64,000 nucleotides of DNA from Paraburkholderia aromaticivorans. GTDB taxonomy: Bacteria; Pseudomonadota; Gammaproteobacteria; Burkholderiales; Burkholderiaceae. The first letter of the stretch is position 1; the number at the start of each line of letters is the position of its first letter. Shown in pieces: positions 1 to 9,283 of this stretch. The stretch lies in the NCBI RefSeq assembly GCF_002278075.1, contig NZ_CP022989.1, positions 3,472,001 through 3,536,000 on the forward strand, given 5' to 3'. A program made the translations under genes and the position numbers. The notes under the pieces are model-generated. The model was given only the letters and a program-made list of their open reading frames with translations. It was not told where the DNA came from and made no database searches.

Positions 1-335
1 CGGACGAATCGAGCACCTCCGGGCTCACGATTCGCCGCGAAGAGAAGCCGTTTGTCGACGTAGTCGCCGAGGCACTCGGTCTGCCTCGTTTGCGCGTGGT
101 CGAGACCGGCGGCAACAGTTTTGCCGCGGAAAGAGAACAGTGGGACGACGGTAATAACGTGGTCTGCATCGAGCCCGGCGTCGTAGTGGGCTACGACCGG
201 AACACCTATACGAATACGCTGCTACGCAAAGCCGGCGTGGAGGTCATTACGATTGCGGCCAGTGAGTTGGGGCGCGGCCGGGGCGGCGGTCATTGCATGA
301 CATGTCCGATCAGCAGGGACGCAGTCGATTATTGA
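1..335 (+). CDS. arcA: Arginine deiminase, C-terminal part (5' end outside window)
   Basis: This is the last ~110 residues of arginine deiminase, which hydrolyses arginine to citrulline and ammonia in the first step of the cytosolic ADI pathway. The reading frame is already open at base 3. It carries the family's C-terminal signatures: [15 protein letters not shown], a GYDRNTYTN stretch, and the terminal GGGHCMTCP with the nucleophilic cysteine. The stop is TGA at 333-335. arcB follows after 69 bp and arcC after that, giving the usual arcABC order and supporting the call. The start, promoter and any arcD antiporter would lie to the left of the window. Confidence 0.95.
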   Translation, partial: DESSTSGLTIRREEKPFVDVVAEALGLPRLRVVETGGNSFAAEREQWDDGNNVVCIEPGVVVGYDRNTYTNTLLRKAGVEVITIAASELGRGRGGGHCMTCPISRDAVDY

Positions 336-404
336 AACGCACCCTGAGGCCCATCAGGCAACCCGACTACCTCCTGCCGCACTCATCTCAGACGGAGAAG
401 CATC

Positions 405-1415
405 ATGGCCTTTAATCTGCGAAACAGAAGTCTGCTTAGCCTCGTGCATCACACCAGCCGGGAACTGCGGTATCTGATCGATCTTTCCAGGGACCTCAAG
501 CGCGCGAAATATACGGGAACGGAGCAACAGCACCTGAAAGGCGTAAACATCGCGCTGATATTCGAAAAGAGTTCGACCCGCACGCGTTGCGCGTTCGAGG
601 TCGCCGCGTACGATCAGGGCGCCAACGTCACTTATATCGATCCGAGTTCGTCGCAAATCGGCCATAAGGAAAGCATGAAAGATACAGCCCGGGTGCTCGG
701 GCGCATGTACGATGCGATCGAATATCGGGGCTTCAAACAGGAGATCGTCGACGAACTCGAACGATATGCCGGCGTACCCGTGTTCAACGGCCTGACCGAC
801 GAATACCACCCCACGCAAATGCTGGCGGATGTGCTGACCATGAGGGAGAACACCGACAAACCGCTCCCCGCCATCAGTTACGCGTATCTGGGCGACGCTC
901 GCAATAATATGGGAAACTCGTTGCTGCTGATCGGCGCGAAGCTCGGCATGGACGTGAGGATCGGCGCGCCGAAAGCGCTCTGGCCGCTTGACGAGCACAT
1001 TGCCATGTGCCGGCGGTTTGCCGAAGAAACGGGAGCACGTTTAACGCTGACCGAAGATCCGAAGGCTGCGGTAAAGGGCGTCGATTTCGTTCACACCGAC
1101 GTGTGGGTATCGATGGGCGAGCCGGTCGAAGCGTGGAAAGAGCGCATTCACATGCTTCTGCCCTATCAGGTCAATATGGAACTGATGAAAGCAGCCGATA
1201 ATCCTCAGGTCCGGTTCATGCACTGCCTGCCTGCGTTTCATAATAGCGAAACCAAGGTCGGCAAGCAGATCGCCGCCCAGTATCCGAATCTCGCGAACGG
1301 CATCGAAGTCACGGAAGAAGTCTTCGAATCGCCGTTGAACATTGCATTCGAACAGGCAGAGAACCGGATGCATACGATTAAAGCCATTCTCGTCTCGACA
1401 CTTGCGGACCTCTGA
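405..1415 (+). CDS. arcB: Ornithine carbamoyltransferase, catabolic
   Basis: The 336-residue enzyme converts citrulline plus phosphate to ornithine and carbamoyl phosphate in the ADI pathway. The carbamoyl-phosphate motif STRTR is at about residues 57-61 and the HCLP ornithine-loop motif at about 273-276. Length is normal for the family. A purine-rich GACGGAGAAG precedes the ATG by a few bases. Its place between arcA and arcC argues for the catabolic (ArcB) rather than the biosynthetic (ArgF) isozyme. The sequence alone does not prove the direction of catalysis. Confidence 0.95.
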   Translation: MAFNLRNRSLLSLVHHTSRELRYLIDLSRDLKRAKYTGTEQQHLKGVNIALIFEKSSTRTRCAFEVAAYDQGANVTYIDPSSSQIGHKESMKDTARVLGRMYDAIEYRGFKQEIVDELERYAGVPVFNGLTDEYHPTQMLADVLTMRENTDKPLPAISYAYLGDARNNMGNSLLLIGAKLGMDVRIGAPKALWPLDEHIAMCRRFAEETGARLTLTEDPKAAVKGVDFVHTDVWVSMGEPVEAWKERIHMLLPYQVNMELMKAADNPQVRFMHCLPAFHNSETKVGKQIAAQYPNLANGIEVTEEVFESPLNIAFEQAENRMHTIKAILVSTLADL

Positions 1416-1478
1416 TCCGGCGGGACGGGTTTTCATTCACGGTCGTGCCCACGCGGGACCGTCACTCGGGAGCGCATC

Positions 1479-2411
1479 ATGCGGATAGTCGTGGCATTAG
1501 GGGGGAATGCGCTGCTGCGCCGTGGCGAGCCAATGACCGCGGAAAACCAGCGCGCCAACGTGCGAATCGCAGCGGAACAGATTGCGCAGATCGTGCCGGA
1601 CAACGAAATTGTCATCGCGCATGGCAATGGGCCTCAAGTCGGTCTGCTCGCGCTGCAAGGCGCGGCCTATAAAGACGTGGAAACCTATCCTCTGGACGTG
1701 CTGGGCGCGCAAACCGAGGGGATGATCGGCTATATGATCGAACAGGAGCTAGGCAACCTGCTGCCCTACGAAGTGCCTTTCGCCACGCTTCTGACACAGG
1801 TCGAAGTCGACGCGGCCGATCCCGCGTTCGAACATCCCACCAAGCCCATCGGCCCCGTCTATACGAGGGAAGAAGCCACGCGTCTCGCCGCAGAGCGAAA
1901 CTGGACGATCGCCCCCGACGGCGACCGGTTCCGCCGTGTGGTCGCAAGCCCGCGTCCAAAGCACATATTCGAAATACGGCCGATCAAGTGGTTGCTCCAG
2001 CACGGCACGATCGTCATCTGCGCGGGCGGCGGCGGCATTCCCACCGTATATGACGAGCAGCACAAGCTGTCCGGCGTCGAGGCCGTCATCGACAAGGATC
2101 TGTGTTCAGCGTTGCTCGCCCAGGAACTCGACGCCGACATGCTGATCATTGCGACCGACGTCAACGCGGCCTACGTGGACTGGGACAAGCCAACCAGAAA
2201 AGCGATTTCGGTCGCGCATCCCGATGCGCTGGAAGAGCTGGGCTTCGCGGCGGGATCGATGGGTCCGAAGGTTATGGCGGCAATCGAATTTGCCAGAAAC
2301 ACCGGCAAGGATGCGGTGATCGGAGCGTTGCCGGACATCGTCGCCATCACCGAACGCCGGGCGGGGACCCGGATCAGTACGGCCGCGCGCGGCATTGAAT
2401 ATTTCAGCTAG
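1479..2411 (+). CDS. arcC: Carbamate kinase
   Basis: This 310-residue amino-acid-kinase-fold enzyme transfers phosphate from carbamoyl phosphate to ADP, the ATP-yielding last step of arginine fermentation. The N-terminal VALGGNALL phosphate loop, the HGNGPQVG motif and the CAGGGGIPT region are all visible. It follows arcB by 63 bp and precedes the AI-2E family permease by 20 bp, so arcABC and the permease are probably one transcript. No obvious internal promoter or terminator was seen. Confidence 0.95.
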   Translation: MRIVVALGGNALLRRGEPMTAENQRANVRIAAEQIAQIVPDNEIVIAHGNGPQVGLLALQGAAYKDVETYPLDVLGAQTEGMIGYMIEQELGNLLPYEVPFATLLTQVEVDAADPAFEHPTKPIGPVYTREEATRLAAERNWTIAPDGDRFRRVVASPRPKHIFEIRPIKWLLQHGTIVICAGGGGIPTVYDEQHKLSGVEAVIDKDLCSALLAQELDADMLIIATDVNAAYVDWDKPTRKAISVAHPDALEELGFAAGSMGPKVMAAIEFARNTGKDAVIGALPDIVAITERRAGTRISTAARGIEYFS

Positions 2412-2431
2412 GCCGCGAGGGAAGACGCGCG

Positions 2432-3607
2432 ATGGACACCCCGGCTCAATCGACCCGGCCGCCGGAATCCGGGCGTCAGATGGTCCGGCCCGCGGTCGAC
2501 CTTGCCCGAATCGTGCTGGCTGTCTGCGCACTGCTTCTGCTCGTCGGCGGTAGCCTGTATATCGTGCATCCGTTCGTGCCCGCTCTGATGTGGGGTACGA
2601 CGATCGTCGTGACGACCTGGCCGCTCATGCTGAGGATCCAGCGGCACCTGGGAGGGCGCCGCTGGCTGGCCGTGACCGTGATGCTGCTGCTCGAGATTGT
2701 CGTTATCTGCGTGCCGGCATACGGCGCCGTGTCCACGCTTGCCGACCATGCGGCGGACATCATGGCCTTCGTCAAAGCGCTGCCGGACTATGCGCTCCCA
2801 TCACCGCCCCACTGGTTCGCCAGCCTGCCGCTCACAGGAAGTCTCACGCGGGAGTGGCAATCGCTATCCGACGCGGGCCCCGGCGGCATGCTCGCGAAAT
2901 TGCAGCCTTATGCGGCGGTCGCCGCCAGGTGGATGATGGTTCAGGTGGGGCTCGTTGGCGCGTTCGCCGTGCAACTGATCTTGCTGATCATCGTTTGCGG
3001 ACTGCTCTATGCCAAAGGCGAAGCGGCCGTGCGGCTCGTGACGGGGCTGGCCTTGCGGGTCTCGCCGGAGAACGGCGCCCATATCGTTCATCTCACCGGC
3101 CAGTCGATCCGCGCCATCGCACTGGGCGTGGTGGTGACGGCAGTCGTGCAGGCTTCGCTCGGCGCGGCCGGCATCTGGATCGCGGGCATTCCGTTCGCAG
3201 GCGTGCTGAGCGCACTGTTGCTTTTGATGTGTCTCGTGCAACTCGGACCGCTTCTTCCGATGCTCGGCTGCGTCGCCTATCTGTTCATCCATGACGCTCG
3301 ATTGCCGGCCATTCTGCTGTTTGTCTGGACCATCGGCGTGTCGGTGCTCGACAATATTCTGCGTCCCATCCTGATCCGTCGCGCGATAGCACTGCCCATG
3401 GTGCTTATTCTGACGGGCGTAATAGGCGGTCTGCTCGCCTTGGGACCGGTGGGCCTGTTCATCGGTCCGGTCATCCTCGCGGTCACCTATCATCTTCTTC
3501 TCGCGTGGATCGAGGCTCCCCGGTCTCTAGCGGCGGAAAACCCGGACACGCAAGCTCCGCCGCCTCAGCCGGTTGACAGCGCGCAGCATCCCGTCGCGGA
3601 TGGGTGA
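2432..3607 (+). CDS. AI-2E/PerM family membrane transporter
   Basis: This is a 391-residue polytopic protein with about eight hydrophobic segments. The layout is that of the AI-2E transporter (PerM/UPF0118) family: paired N-terminal helices at about residues 28-75, a central soluble stretch, then a cluster of helices at about 170-360. A GAGGGA ribosome-binding sequence precedes the ATG. The substrate is unknown. Members of this family have been linked to autoinducer-2 export, Na+/H+ antiport and other roles. It is the last gene of the arc transcript and converges on fabI with 21 bp between stops. A role in exchanging an ADI-pathway metabolite or ion is only an inference. Confidence 0.8.
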   Translation: MDTPAQSTRPPESGRQMVRPAVDLARIVLAVCALLLLVGGSLYIVHPFVPALMWGTTIVVTTWPLMLRIQRHLGGRRWLAVTVMLLLEIVVICVPAYGAVSTLADHAADIMAFVKALPDYALPSPPHWFASLPLTGSLTREWQSLSDAGPGGMLAKLQPYAAVAARWMMVQVGLVGAFAVQLILLIIVCGLLYAKGEAAVRLVTGLALRVSPENGAHIVHLTGQSIRAIALGVVVTAVVQASLGAAGIWIAGIPFAGVLSALLLLMCLVQLGPLLPMLGCVAYLFIHDARLPAILLFVWTIGVSVLDNILRPILIRRAIALPMVLILTGVIGGLLALGPVGLFIGPVILAVTYHLLLAWIEAPRSLAAENPDTQAPPPQPVDSAQHPVADG

Positions 3608-3628
3608 AATGCCGCGCGACCACCTGCA

Positions 3629-4411
3629 TCACGCCATGATGTTCAGGCCCCCGTCGATATACAACGTCTCGCCGGATAGCCGCCGCGCGTACGGCGTGGC
3701 CAGAAATGCGCAGGTGTACCCCACGTCCATGATGTCGACCACCTCGCCCAGAGGCGCACGCTGCACGGCTTCGTTCAACATCAGTTCGAAATCCTTCAGC
3801 CCGGACGCCGCGCGCGTTTTGAGCGGGCCGGGCGAAATGGCGTGCACGCGGATGCCCTTCGGCCCGAGTTCGTGCGCCAGATATCGCGTGCAGGCTTCAA
3901 GAGCGGCTTTGACGGGACCCATCACGCTGTAGTTCGGCACCACCTTGTTCGCACCGTAATAGCTCATCGTCAACAACGTACCGCCCTCTTTCATCAGCGG
4001 CGCGGCAAGGCGCGCCATGCGCACGAACGAGTGGCACGAAATATCCATCGCGCTCAGAAAGCCCTCGCACGAAGAATTCAACAGGCCGCCGTGCAGATCC
4101 GCCGTCGGCGCCCAGGCGATGGCGTGCACGACGATGTCGAGTTGCCCCCACAGTTCGTCGACTCGCCCGAAGACGGCTTCGAGCTCGCCCTCCCGCGTCA
4201 CGTCCAGCGGCATGAAAACCTGCGCATCGAGCGATTTTGCGAGCGGCTCCACGTAAGGCTTCGCCTTGTCGTTCGCGTAGGTGATCGCGAGGCTTGCCCC
4301 AAGTTCATGAAAAGCCTTCGCGCATCCGTAGGCAATCGAGTGTTCGTTGGCAATGCCCGTGACTAGCGCTTTCGCATCTTTCAGAATCAAACGCGGTTGC
4401 TCGATCGGCAT
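3629..4411 (-). CDS. fabI: Enoyl-[acyl-carrier-protein] reductase (NADH)
   Basis: This is a 260-residue SDR-fold enzyme of fatty-acid elongation that reduces trans-2-enoyl-ACP. The FabI-type nucleotide-binding segment (TGIANEHSIAYG) is near the N-terminus. The active-site Tyr/Tyr/Lys region reads SYYGANKVVPNYSVMG followed by PVKAA. The ATG at 4411 is chosen because an AGGAG site lies just upstream; an ATG 36 bp earlier would add 12 atypical residues. It is the promoter-distal gene of the minus-strand run DUF3141, phosphate acyltransferase, ackA, fabI. It may be a second FabI used under particular conditions, since the housekeeping copy is usually elsewhere. Confidence 0.9.
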   Translation of the reverse strand: MPIEQPRLILKDAKALVTGIANEHSIAYGCAKAFHELGASLAITYANDKAKPYVEPLAKSLDAQVFMPLDVTREGELEAVFGRVDELWGQLDIVVHAIAWAPTADLHGGLLNSSCEGFLSAMDISCHSFVRMARLAAPLMKEGGTLLTMSYYGANKVVPNYSVMGPVKAALEACTRYLAHELGPKGIRVHAISPGPLKTRAASGLKDFELMLNEAVQRAPLGEVVDIMDVGYTCAFLATPYARRLSGETLYIDGGLNIMA

Positions 4412-4476
4412 GATAAAACTCCTGGATAGGGCGTTGGGTCGCGACAAGCGTCATGCTTCGCGACGTGGGCCGACGC

Positions 4477-5664
4477 TCACGAATTCAACGCTTCGACAGC
4501 CGCCCGCGTGTGGCGGGCAATCATGAGTTCCTCGTTGGTGGCGACGACCCAAACCGACACCTTGCTCGACGCAAGGCTGATCAGTGGACCGCCCCGCTGA
4601 TTCGCCGCGCCATCGAGCTCGGCTCCCAGCCACGCCGCGTCCATCACTACACGCTCGCGAATCGCGGCCGCGTGCTCGCCGATTCCGGCGGTGAACACCA
4701 GAGCATCGATGCCCTTCATTGCCGCAGCAAGGCTGCCGATTTCGCGCGCAATCCGGTAGACGTAGACATCCAGCGCAAAACGGGCACGCGGCTCGGCGCT
4801 GTTCAATAACGCCCGCATGTCGCTCGACACGCCCGACATTCCGAGCAGGCCCGACTGCCTGTAGATCAGATCCTCGATCGCCCGCGCATCCATTTTCAGT
4901 TCATCGAGCAGGTAGAGAATCACGCCCGGGTCGAGGCATCCACAGCGGGTTCCCATCGGCAGCCCATCTACCGCCGTGAATCCCATCGTACTGGCCACGC
5001 TTTTTCCGCCAACCACCGCGCACAGGCTGGCGCCGTTGCCGAGATGCGCGACGATGGTCCGGCCGGCCGCGGCCGCAGGGGAAAACGCCGGCAGCACGCT
5101 GGCGATGTACTCGTACGACAGGCCGTGAAATCCATAGCGCCGCACACCGCGCTCCGTAATGGACGCAGGCAGTGCGTAGGCCCGTGAAGTCCCGGTCTGC
5201 GTGTGATGAAATGCCGTGTCGAAGCACGCAACCTGCGCAATGTCGGGACGCAACTGCGCGATGATCCGGATCGGCTTCAAGTTGTGCGGCTGATGCAGAG
5301 GGGCAAGCGGCGTGAGCGTGTCCAGTTCGTCGACGACGGCCGGCGTCGTCACGACGGCTTCGGAAAACCGCGGGCCGCCGTGCACGACCCGATGGCCGAC
5401 CGCCGTCAGGCGATGCCCGTCGCCATGGCCGCGCAGAAACGCCGACAGGTACTCGATCGCACCCAGATGGCCGAGTTCGTAGCCGGCGCCCCACTCCTTG
5501 CTGCCGGCATCGCCATGCCGGTCCGTCGCGCTAAATCGCGGGGACGTGTACAGCGCCTCGATCTGGCCGCGCAGAACGAGGTCGAGGTGGGCCGTTCTTG
5601 CGTCGAAAGCCGAGAACTTCAGGCTTGAAGAGCCTGCATTCAATACGAGAATCACGTCGGCCAT
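4477..5664 (-). CDS. ackA: Acetate kinase
   Basis: This 395-residue ASKHA-family kinase interconverts acetyl phosphate plus ADP with acetate plus ATP. It opens with VLVLNAGSSSLKFS-type sequence (VLNAGSSSLKFSAF), and has the VGHRVVHGG motif, the FDTAFHH substrate motif, and TAGIGEHAAAIRE near the C-terminus. Length is normal. It starts 4 bp after the stop of the phosphate acyltransferase gene, so the two are probably translationally coupled and form one Pta-AckA pathway. A closely related butyrate or propionate kinase activity cannot be excluded. Confidence 0.93.
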   Translation of the reverse strand: MADVILVLNAGSSSLKFSAFDARTAHLDLVLRGQIEALYTSPRFSATDRHGDAGSKEWGAGYELGHLGAIEYLSAFLRGHGDGHRLTAVGHRVVHGGPRFSEAVVTTPAVVDELDTLTPLAPLHQPHNLKPIRIIAQLRPDIAQVACFDTAFHHTQTGTSRAYALPASITERGVRRYGFHGLSYEYIASVLPAFSPAAAAGRTIVAHLGNGASLCAVVGGKSVASTMGFTAVDGLPMGTRCGCLDPGVILYLLDELKMDARAIEDLIYRQSGLLGMSGVSSDMRALLNSAEPRARFALDVYVYRIAREIGSLAAAMKGIDALVFTAGIGEHAAAIRERVVMDAAWLGAELDGAANQRGGPLISLASSKVSVWVVATNEELMIARHTRAAVEALNS

Positions 5665-5668
5665 GGCG

Positions 5669-6649
5669 TCACCCGACGATCTTGCCGGCCTCGCGCCGTG
5701 CCTTGGCTACAAGCGCCGCGACCGCGCACGAAGCAAGACGCGTCGTCACCGAGTCCGCGCGACTCGTCAGAATGATCGGCACGCGCGCGCCGAGAACGAT
5801 CCCCGCCGCGTCCGCGCCGGCAAGAAAGGACAGGCTTTTGGCGAGCATGTTGCCCGCTTCCAGGTCCGGCACCATCAGCACGTTGGCACGGCCGGCGACG
5901 GGCGAGTCGATCTGCTTGATCCGTGCGGCTTCGAGGTTGATTGCATTGTCGAGGGCGAGCGGGCCGTCGACCAGTGCGCCGGTAATTTGCTGGCGGTCCA
6001 CCATTTTGCACAGTGCGGCCGCTTCGATGGTGGACGGCACTTTCGGATTGACGGTTTCGGTCGCGGACAGAATCGCCGCGCGCACTTCCGGAAACTGCAA
6101 CGCGTGTCCCAGATCGATCGCGTTCTGCAGGATATCGACCTTCTCTTCGAGCGTCGGCGTGATATTGACCGCGGCGTCGGTAATGATCAACGCCTGGTCA
6201 TACTGCGGAACGTCCATGACGAAGCAATGACTGATGCGCCGCGCCGTTCGCAGTCCGGTATCGCGCTTGACGACTTCCGCCATCAACTCGTCCGTGTGCA
6301 GACTGCCTTTCATCAGCGCCTCGGCCTTGCCCTCACGCACGAGTTGAACGGCAGCGGCAGCCGCCGCGTGGCTGAACGGCGCATCGATGATAGGGTAGCC
6401 GGAGATGTCGATACCATGCTCGGCCGCAAGCGACTCGATACGTGAGCGCGGGCCGACCAGCAACGGCGCGATCAAACCCATCTTTGCGGCCTCCACGGCT
6501 CCTTCGAGTGAACTGCGTTCGCACGGGTGCACGACAGCTGTCGGCAGCGCCGGCAAACTCTTGCAGTACTCGATCAGACGCTGATACTTCGCATGCCTCG
6601 CTTCCATCGGCTTTCCTATCGTCGGTTCTGATGTGGCGTGCGGGCTCAT
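5669..6649 (-). CDS. Phosphate acetyl/butyryltransferase family enzyme
   Basis: This 326-residue protein of the Pta/Ptb family exchanges CoA and phosphate on short acyl groups. It is recognisable from the GLIAPLLVGP N-terminal region, MKGSLHTDELM, the DAAVNITP stretch and the C-terminal PIILTSRADS segment. It lacks the long N-terminal domains of enterobacterial Pta. Its ATG overlaps the stop of the upstream DUF3141 gene (ATGA), and ackA follows 4 bp later. A second possible start lies at 6607, preceded by AGGA. The ackA partner suggests acetyl-CoA as substrate, but hydroxybutyryl or butyryl substrates are possible given the PHA-like upstream protein. Confidence 0.88.
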   Translation of the reverse strand: MSPHATSEPTIGKPMEARHAKYQRLIEYCKSLPALPTAVVHPCERSSLEGAVEAAKMGLIAPLLVGPRSRIESLAAEHGIDISGYPIIDAPFSHAAAAAAVQLVREGKAEALMKGSLHTDELMAEVVKRDTGLRTARRISHCFVMDVPQYDQALIITDAAVNITPTLEEKVDILQNAIDLGHALQFPEVRAAILSATETVNPKVPSTIEAAALCKMVDRQQITGALVDGPLALDNAINLEAARIKQIDSPVAGRANVLMVPDLEAGNMLAKSLSFLAGADAAGIVLGARVPIILTSRADSVTTRLASCAVAALVAKARREAGKIVG

Positions 6650-8982
6650 CGGCGAGCCCGGTCGAGCACCGCGACCGGACGCTTGCGCTCCGGCCGCGGC
6701 GACAATACCGAGCGGATGCGTTCAAGGGCCGACCGTTGGCTGTCGGTGGGCGCTGAGTTCAATACGCGCTCGTCCGCGACAAGTTTGGCGATCAATTCGA
6801 GGAAGCGGTTTCGGTCCTCGCCATGCGCGAGCAGAGTGGGCAGCGTCGCGATCGCCTGATCGGGCTCGTAGCTGGCGATAATCTCCTGTTCGCCCCGAAT
6901 GCGCCGCCATTGGTCGGGAGCAATGTCGGGAAGATAGTCCGCATAGCTTTCCGCCAGTTCCTTGCGCATCTCGAGGCGAGCGAGCGGCAAGGGCTCGCCC
7001 TTGCGGGCGAGCAGGAAAGCCGCACGGGCCAGCGCCTCGGTGTAGCCGCCTTCCCCGATCGCCTGAAGCGCGCTCCGCACGAACGGCAGCTCGCGAGGAT
7101 CGGTCGTGACCGGCTCCTTGTGGCCGTCATCCGGATTGCGGTCGGCAAGATAGATCGAGTAGAGATTCGCGTAAATGCCGAAAAACGCCGCCTCGGTCGC
7201 GGCATCGCGCATCGCACGGTAGTAGTCGAGCGAGGCGCTGACGATATCGGAGCCGGCTTTTTCGGCTTTACGCCAGGGGTTGTCTGGATCAGCCGGTTGG
7301 CGGCTCGCCTTGACTGCAATGGCGGCGGGATACAGCCAGCCCAGCCAGGGGTTCATATCGGACAGCGCCCAACGCTGCCATCGCAACGGATGAAAATCGC
7401 GCAGCATGCGGGCCGTCGCCTCATTGCTGAATGACTGCACGATGGGCCGGCCCAAGAGTTCGTAGGCCCGCTGATTGAAATCCGACAAAGCGGCAACCGC
7501 TTCGAACGGTTTCTCGTCCTCGCGCTCGAAACGGTTGAAATGCGCACCGATCTCTTCGAGCCGATGTTCGCTGAATTCGACTTCGTATCCGCTCTCCCCC
7601 GAGTCGCTCCTGACTTCCTTGATCGACATGCCATAAAGACCCGGCGGGAACGTTTCGATGGTCTCCAGAACGGAAAAGATCTGGGTATGTTCCTTTCTCG
7701 CGACTTTGCCGGAAACAAAGATGCCAAGGTGGCCGATGTCCTGATGCATCAGACCCACGATCACCTGGCCGCGCGACTTGATTTCCTCCGTACTCTTATA
7801 GATATCGGCGACCCAATTGAACGCCTGTTGAGGTGGCGTGATGTTGTCTCCCATCGACGCGAACAGAATGATCGGCGAGCGGATCTCCCGTAAATCGAAG
7901 GGCTTTCCGCCGCCGTCGCTCACCCCGCCAGACCACAGCTTGTTGCCGACGAAGAGGTTGCGCGTGATCCACTCGATCTCCTCGCGGTTCATCAGATAGT
8001 AGCTGCCCCACCAGCGCTCGAATTCCAGATAACGGGGCGGCTCCGTATCGATGTTCGAGAACAGGTGGTAATACTTGTCCCATAGCGTGTTGGCGGGGTT
8101 CAGGTTTTCGAAGTTCTGTACCAGATGAGCGCCGTCGAATTTGCCGTCGCCGAGATCCGCCGCGTACGACGCGAGCCACGAACCGCCGAGGATCCCGCCC
8201 GCGTATCGCATCGGATTGTCGCTCGCCCCTTCGCTCCAGGCGCCACTCCAGTACGACATCGGCGCTCCGTTGATGACGACGGGTCCGGTGTCGTCCGGGT
8301 CGGAGCTGGCCAGCATCATCGCGGCCCAGCCGCCCTGGCAGTTGCCGACGAGAGCCGGCTTTGGGCCCGACGGATGCCGCGAACGCACTTTCCTCACGAA
8401 CTGCTGCTCTGCCGTGCATACGTCGAGCAGAGTCTGACCAGGTTCGGGATCGGGAAAAAACACCACGAAGTACACCGGGTGTCCCGCGCGGAGCGCAACC
8501 CCGGCTTGCGAGTCGTCCTTGAATCCGCCGATGCCTGGCCCGTGCCCCGCGCGGGGATCGATGATCAGATAAGGGCGCTTGTTCACATCCACGACAGCGC
8601 CTTGCGGCGGGCGAAGCTGAAGCAATGCGTAGTTCACGGGGCGTTCAAACCGTCGCCCATCGAGGATCACGTCATAGTCGAAATGCAGCACGGGGGTCGG
8701 CCCTTGTGCGCTTCGCTCCACGAACTCGGTGCCGCGCTCGACCAGCACGTTCCAGAAGAGCAGCGACCGTTGCGCGACGTCGATCGCGTACTGCCATGCC
8801 TGCAATGGATCGAATGACGCGGCCACTGCGCGCCCGGTCTGGTGATTGGCGCGCTCACCGTCGAGCGCGTCGCGCACACGTTGAGTCAGCCGTTCCTGCG
8901 CGCCCTGGGTGCGCTTGTGCAGCACGCGAGTAATTTTCGTGGCGATATCCTGACTGCGAGACAACTGTGCTCCTGCGTCCAT
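6646..8982 (-). CDS. DUF3141 family, PHA-synthase-like alpha/beta-hydrolase
   Basis: This is a ~778-residue protein whose N-terminal two thirds resembles class I PhaC: a long helical lead, a strand-rich alpha/beta-hydrolase core, and the sequence GNCQGGW where PHA synthases have their G-x-C-x-G lipase box. The putative nucleophile Cys is encoded at 8338-8340. SMGDNITPPQQA and IGHLGIFVSG match the positions of the catalytic Asp and His. The C-terminal third (about residue 520 onward) is family-specific, helical, and of unknown role. The start at 8982 (MDAGAQL) is chosen over an ATG 24 bp upstream as more typical; this is uncertain. It heads the minus-strand run with the phosphate acyltransferase, ackA and fabI. 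Polymerase, thioesterase or acyltransferase activity is not established. Confidence 0.82.
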   Translation of the reverse strand: MDAGAQLSRSQDIATKITRVLHKRTQGAQERLTQRVRDALDGERANHQTGRAVAASFDPLQAWQYAIDVAQRSLLFWNVLVERGTEFVERSAQGPTPVLHFDYDVILDGRRFERPVNYALLQLRPPQGAVVDVNKRPYLIIDPRAGHGPGIGGFKDDSQAGVALRAGHPVYFVVFFPDPEPGQTLLDVCTAEQQFVRKVRSRHPSGPKPALVGNCQGGWAAMMLASSDPDDTGPVVINGAPMSYWSGAWSEGASDNPMRYAGGILGGSWLASYAADLGDGKFDGAHLVQNFENLNPANTLWDKYYHLFSNIDTEPPRYLEFERWWGSYYLMNREEIEWITRNLFVGNKLWSGGVSDGGGKPFDLREIRSPIILFASMGDNITPPQQAFNWVADIYKSTEEIKSRGQVIVGLMHQDIGHLGIFVSGKVARKEHTQIFSVLETIETFPPGLYGMSIKEVRSDSGESGYEVEFSEHRLEEIGAHFNRFEREDEKPFEAVAALSDFNQRAYELLGRPIVQSFSNEATARMLRDFHPLRWQRWALSDMNPWLGWLYPAAIAVKASRQPADPDNPWRKAEKAGSDIVSASLDYYRAMRDAATEAAFFGIYANLYSIYLADRNPDDGHKEPVTTDPRELPFVRSALQAIGEGGYTEALARAAFLLARKGEPLPLARLEMRKELAESYADYLPDIAPDQWRRIRGEQEIIASYEPDQAIATLPTLLAHGEDRNRFLELIAKLVADERVLNSAPTDSQRSALERIRSVLSPRPERKRPVAVLDRARR

Positions 8983-9283
8983 CACGCCACCCTCGGAAAG
9001 GAACAAGACATGGTCATCGGCGGGAAACTACGGTCACGTTTTTCACGCTCCCGCACACGCCTCGCGTACCGTCACATCCGGCTCGCGGCGCTTGCGCCAT
9101 GCGCGGCGCACCAGCCGACTCGAAATCATTTCATGGTATGGCCCGCGTCCAGCCCATGAAATCGGACCAAAGTCTTATACCTCTGTCATCAGGCAACCGG
9201 TACGCTCGGTACATCGTGCCCTTTTCTACCTCTTGAACGTTGCGGCCAGCCGGGTTGCCCAGGGCCGCGTGCCCACGCCGACT
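8983..9283. other. Divergent intergenic region
   Basis: About 300 bp lie between the divergent DUF3141 gene and the outer-membrane protein gene and must hold both promoters. No further coding sequence is convincing. The one clear structure is the inverted repeat at 9128-9162. No TTGAT-N4-ATCAA FNR/ANR box was seen here. Confidence 0.6.
9128..9162. promoter_or_regulatory. Inverted repeat ATTTCATGG-N17-CCATGAAAT
   Basis: Two perfect 9-bp arms (9128-9136 and 9154-9162) are separated by 17 bp in the divergent intergenic region. Symmetry and placement suit a repressor or activator operator serving the DUF3141/ackA run, the outer-membrane protein gene, or both. The cognate regulator is unknown. 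Confidence 0.4.
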
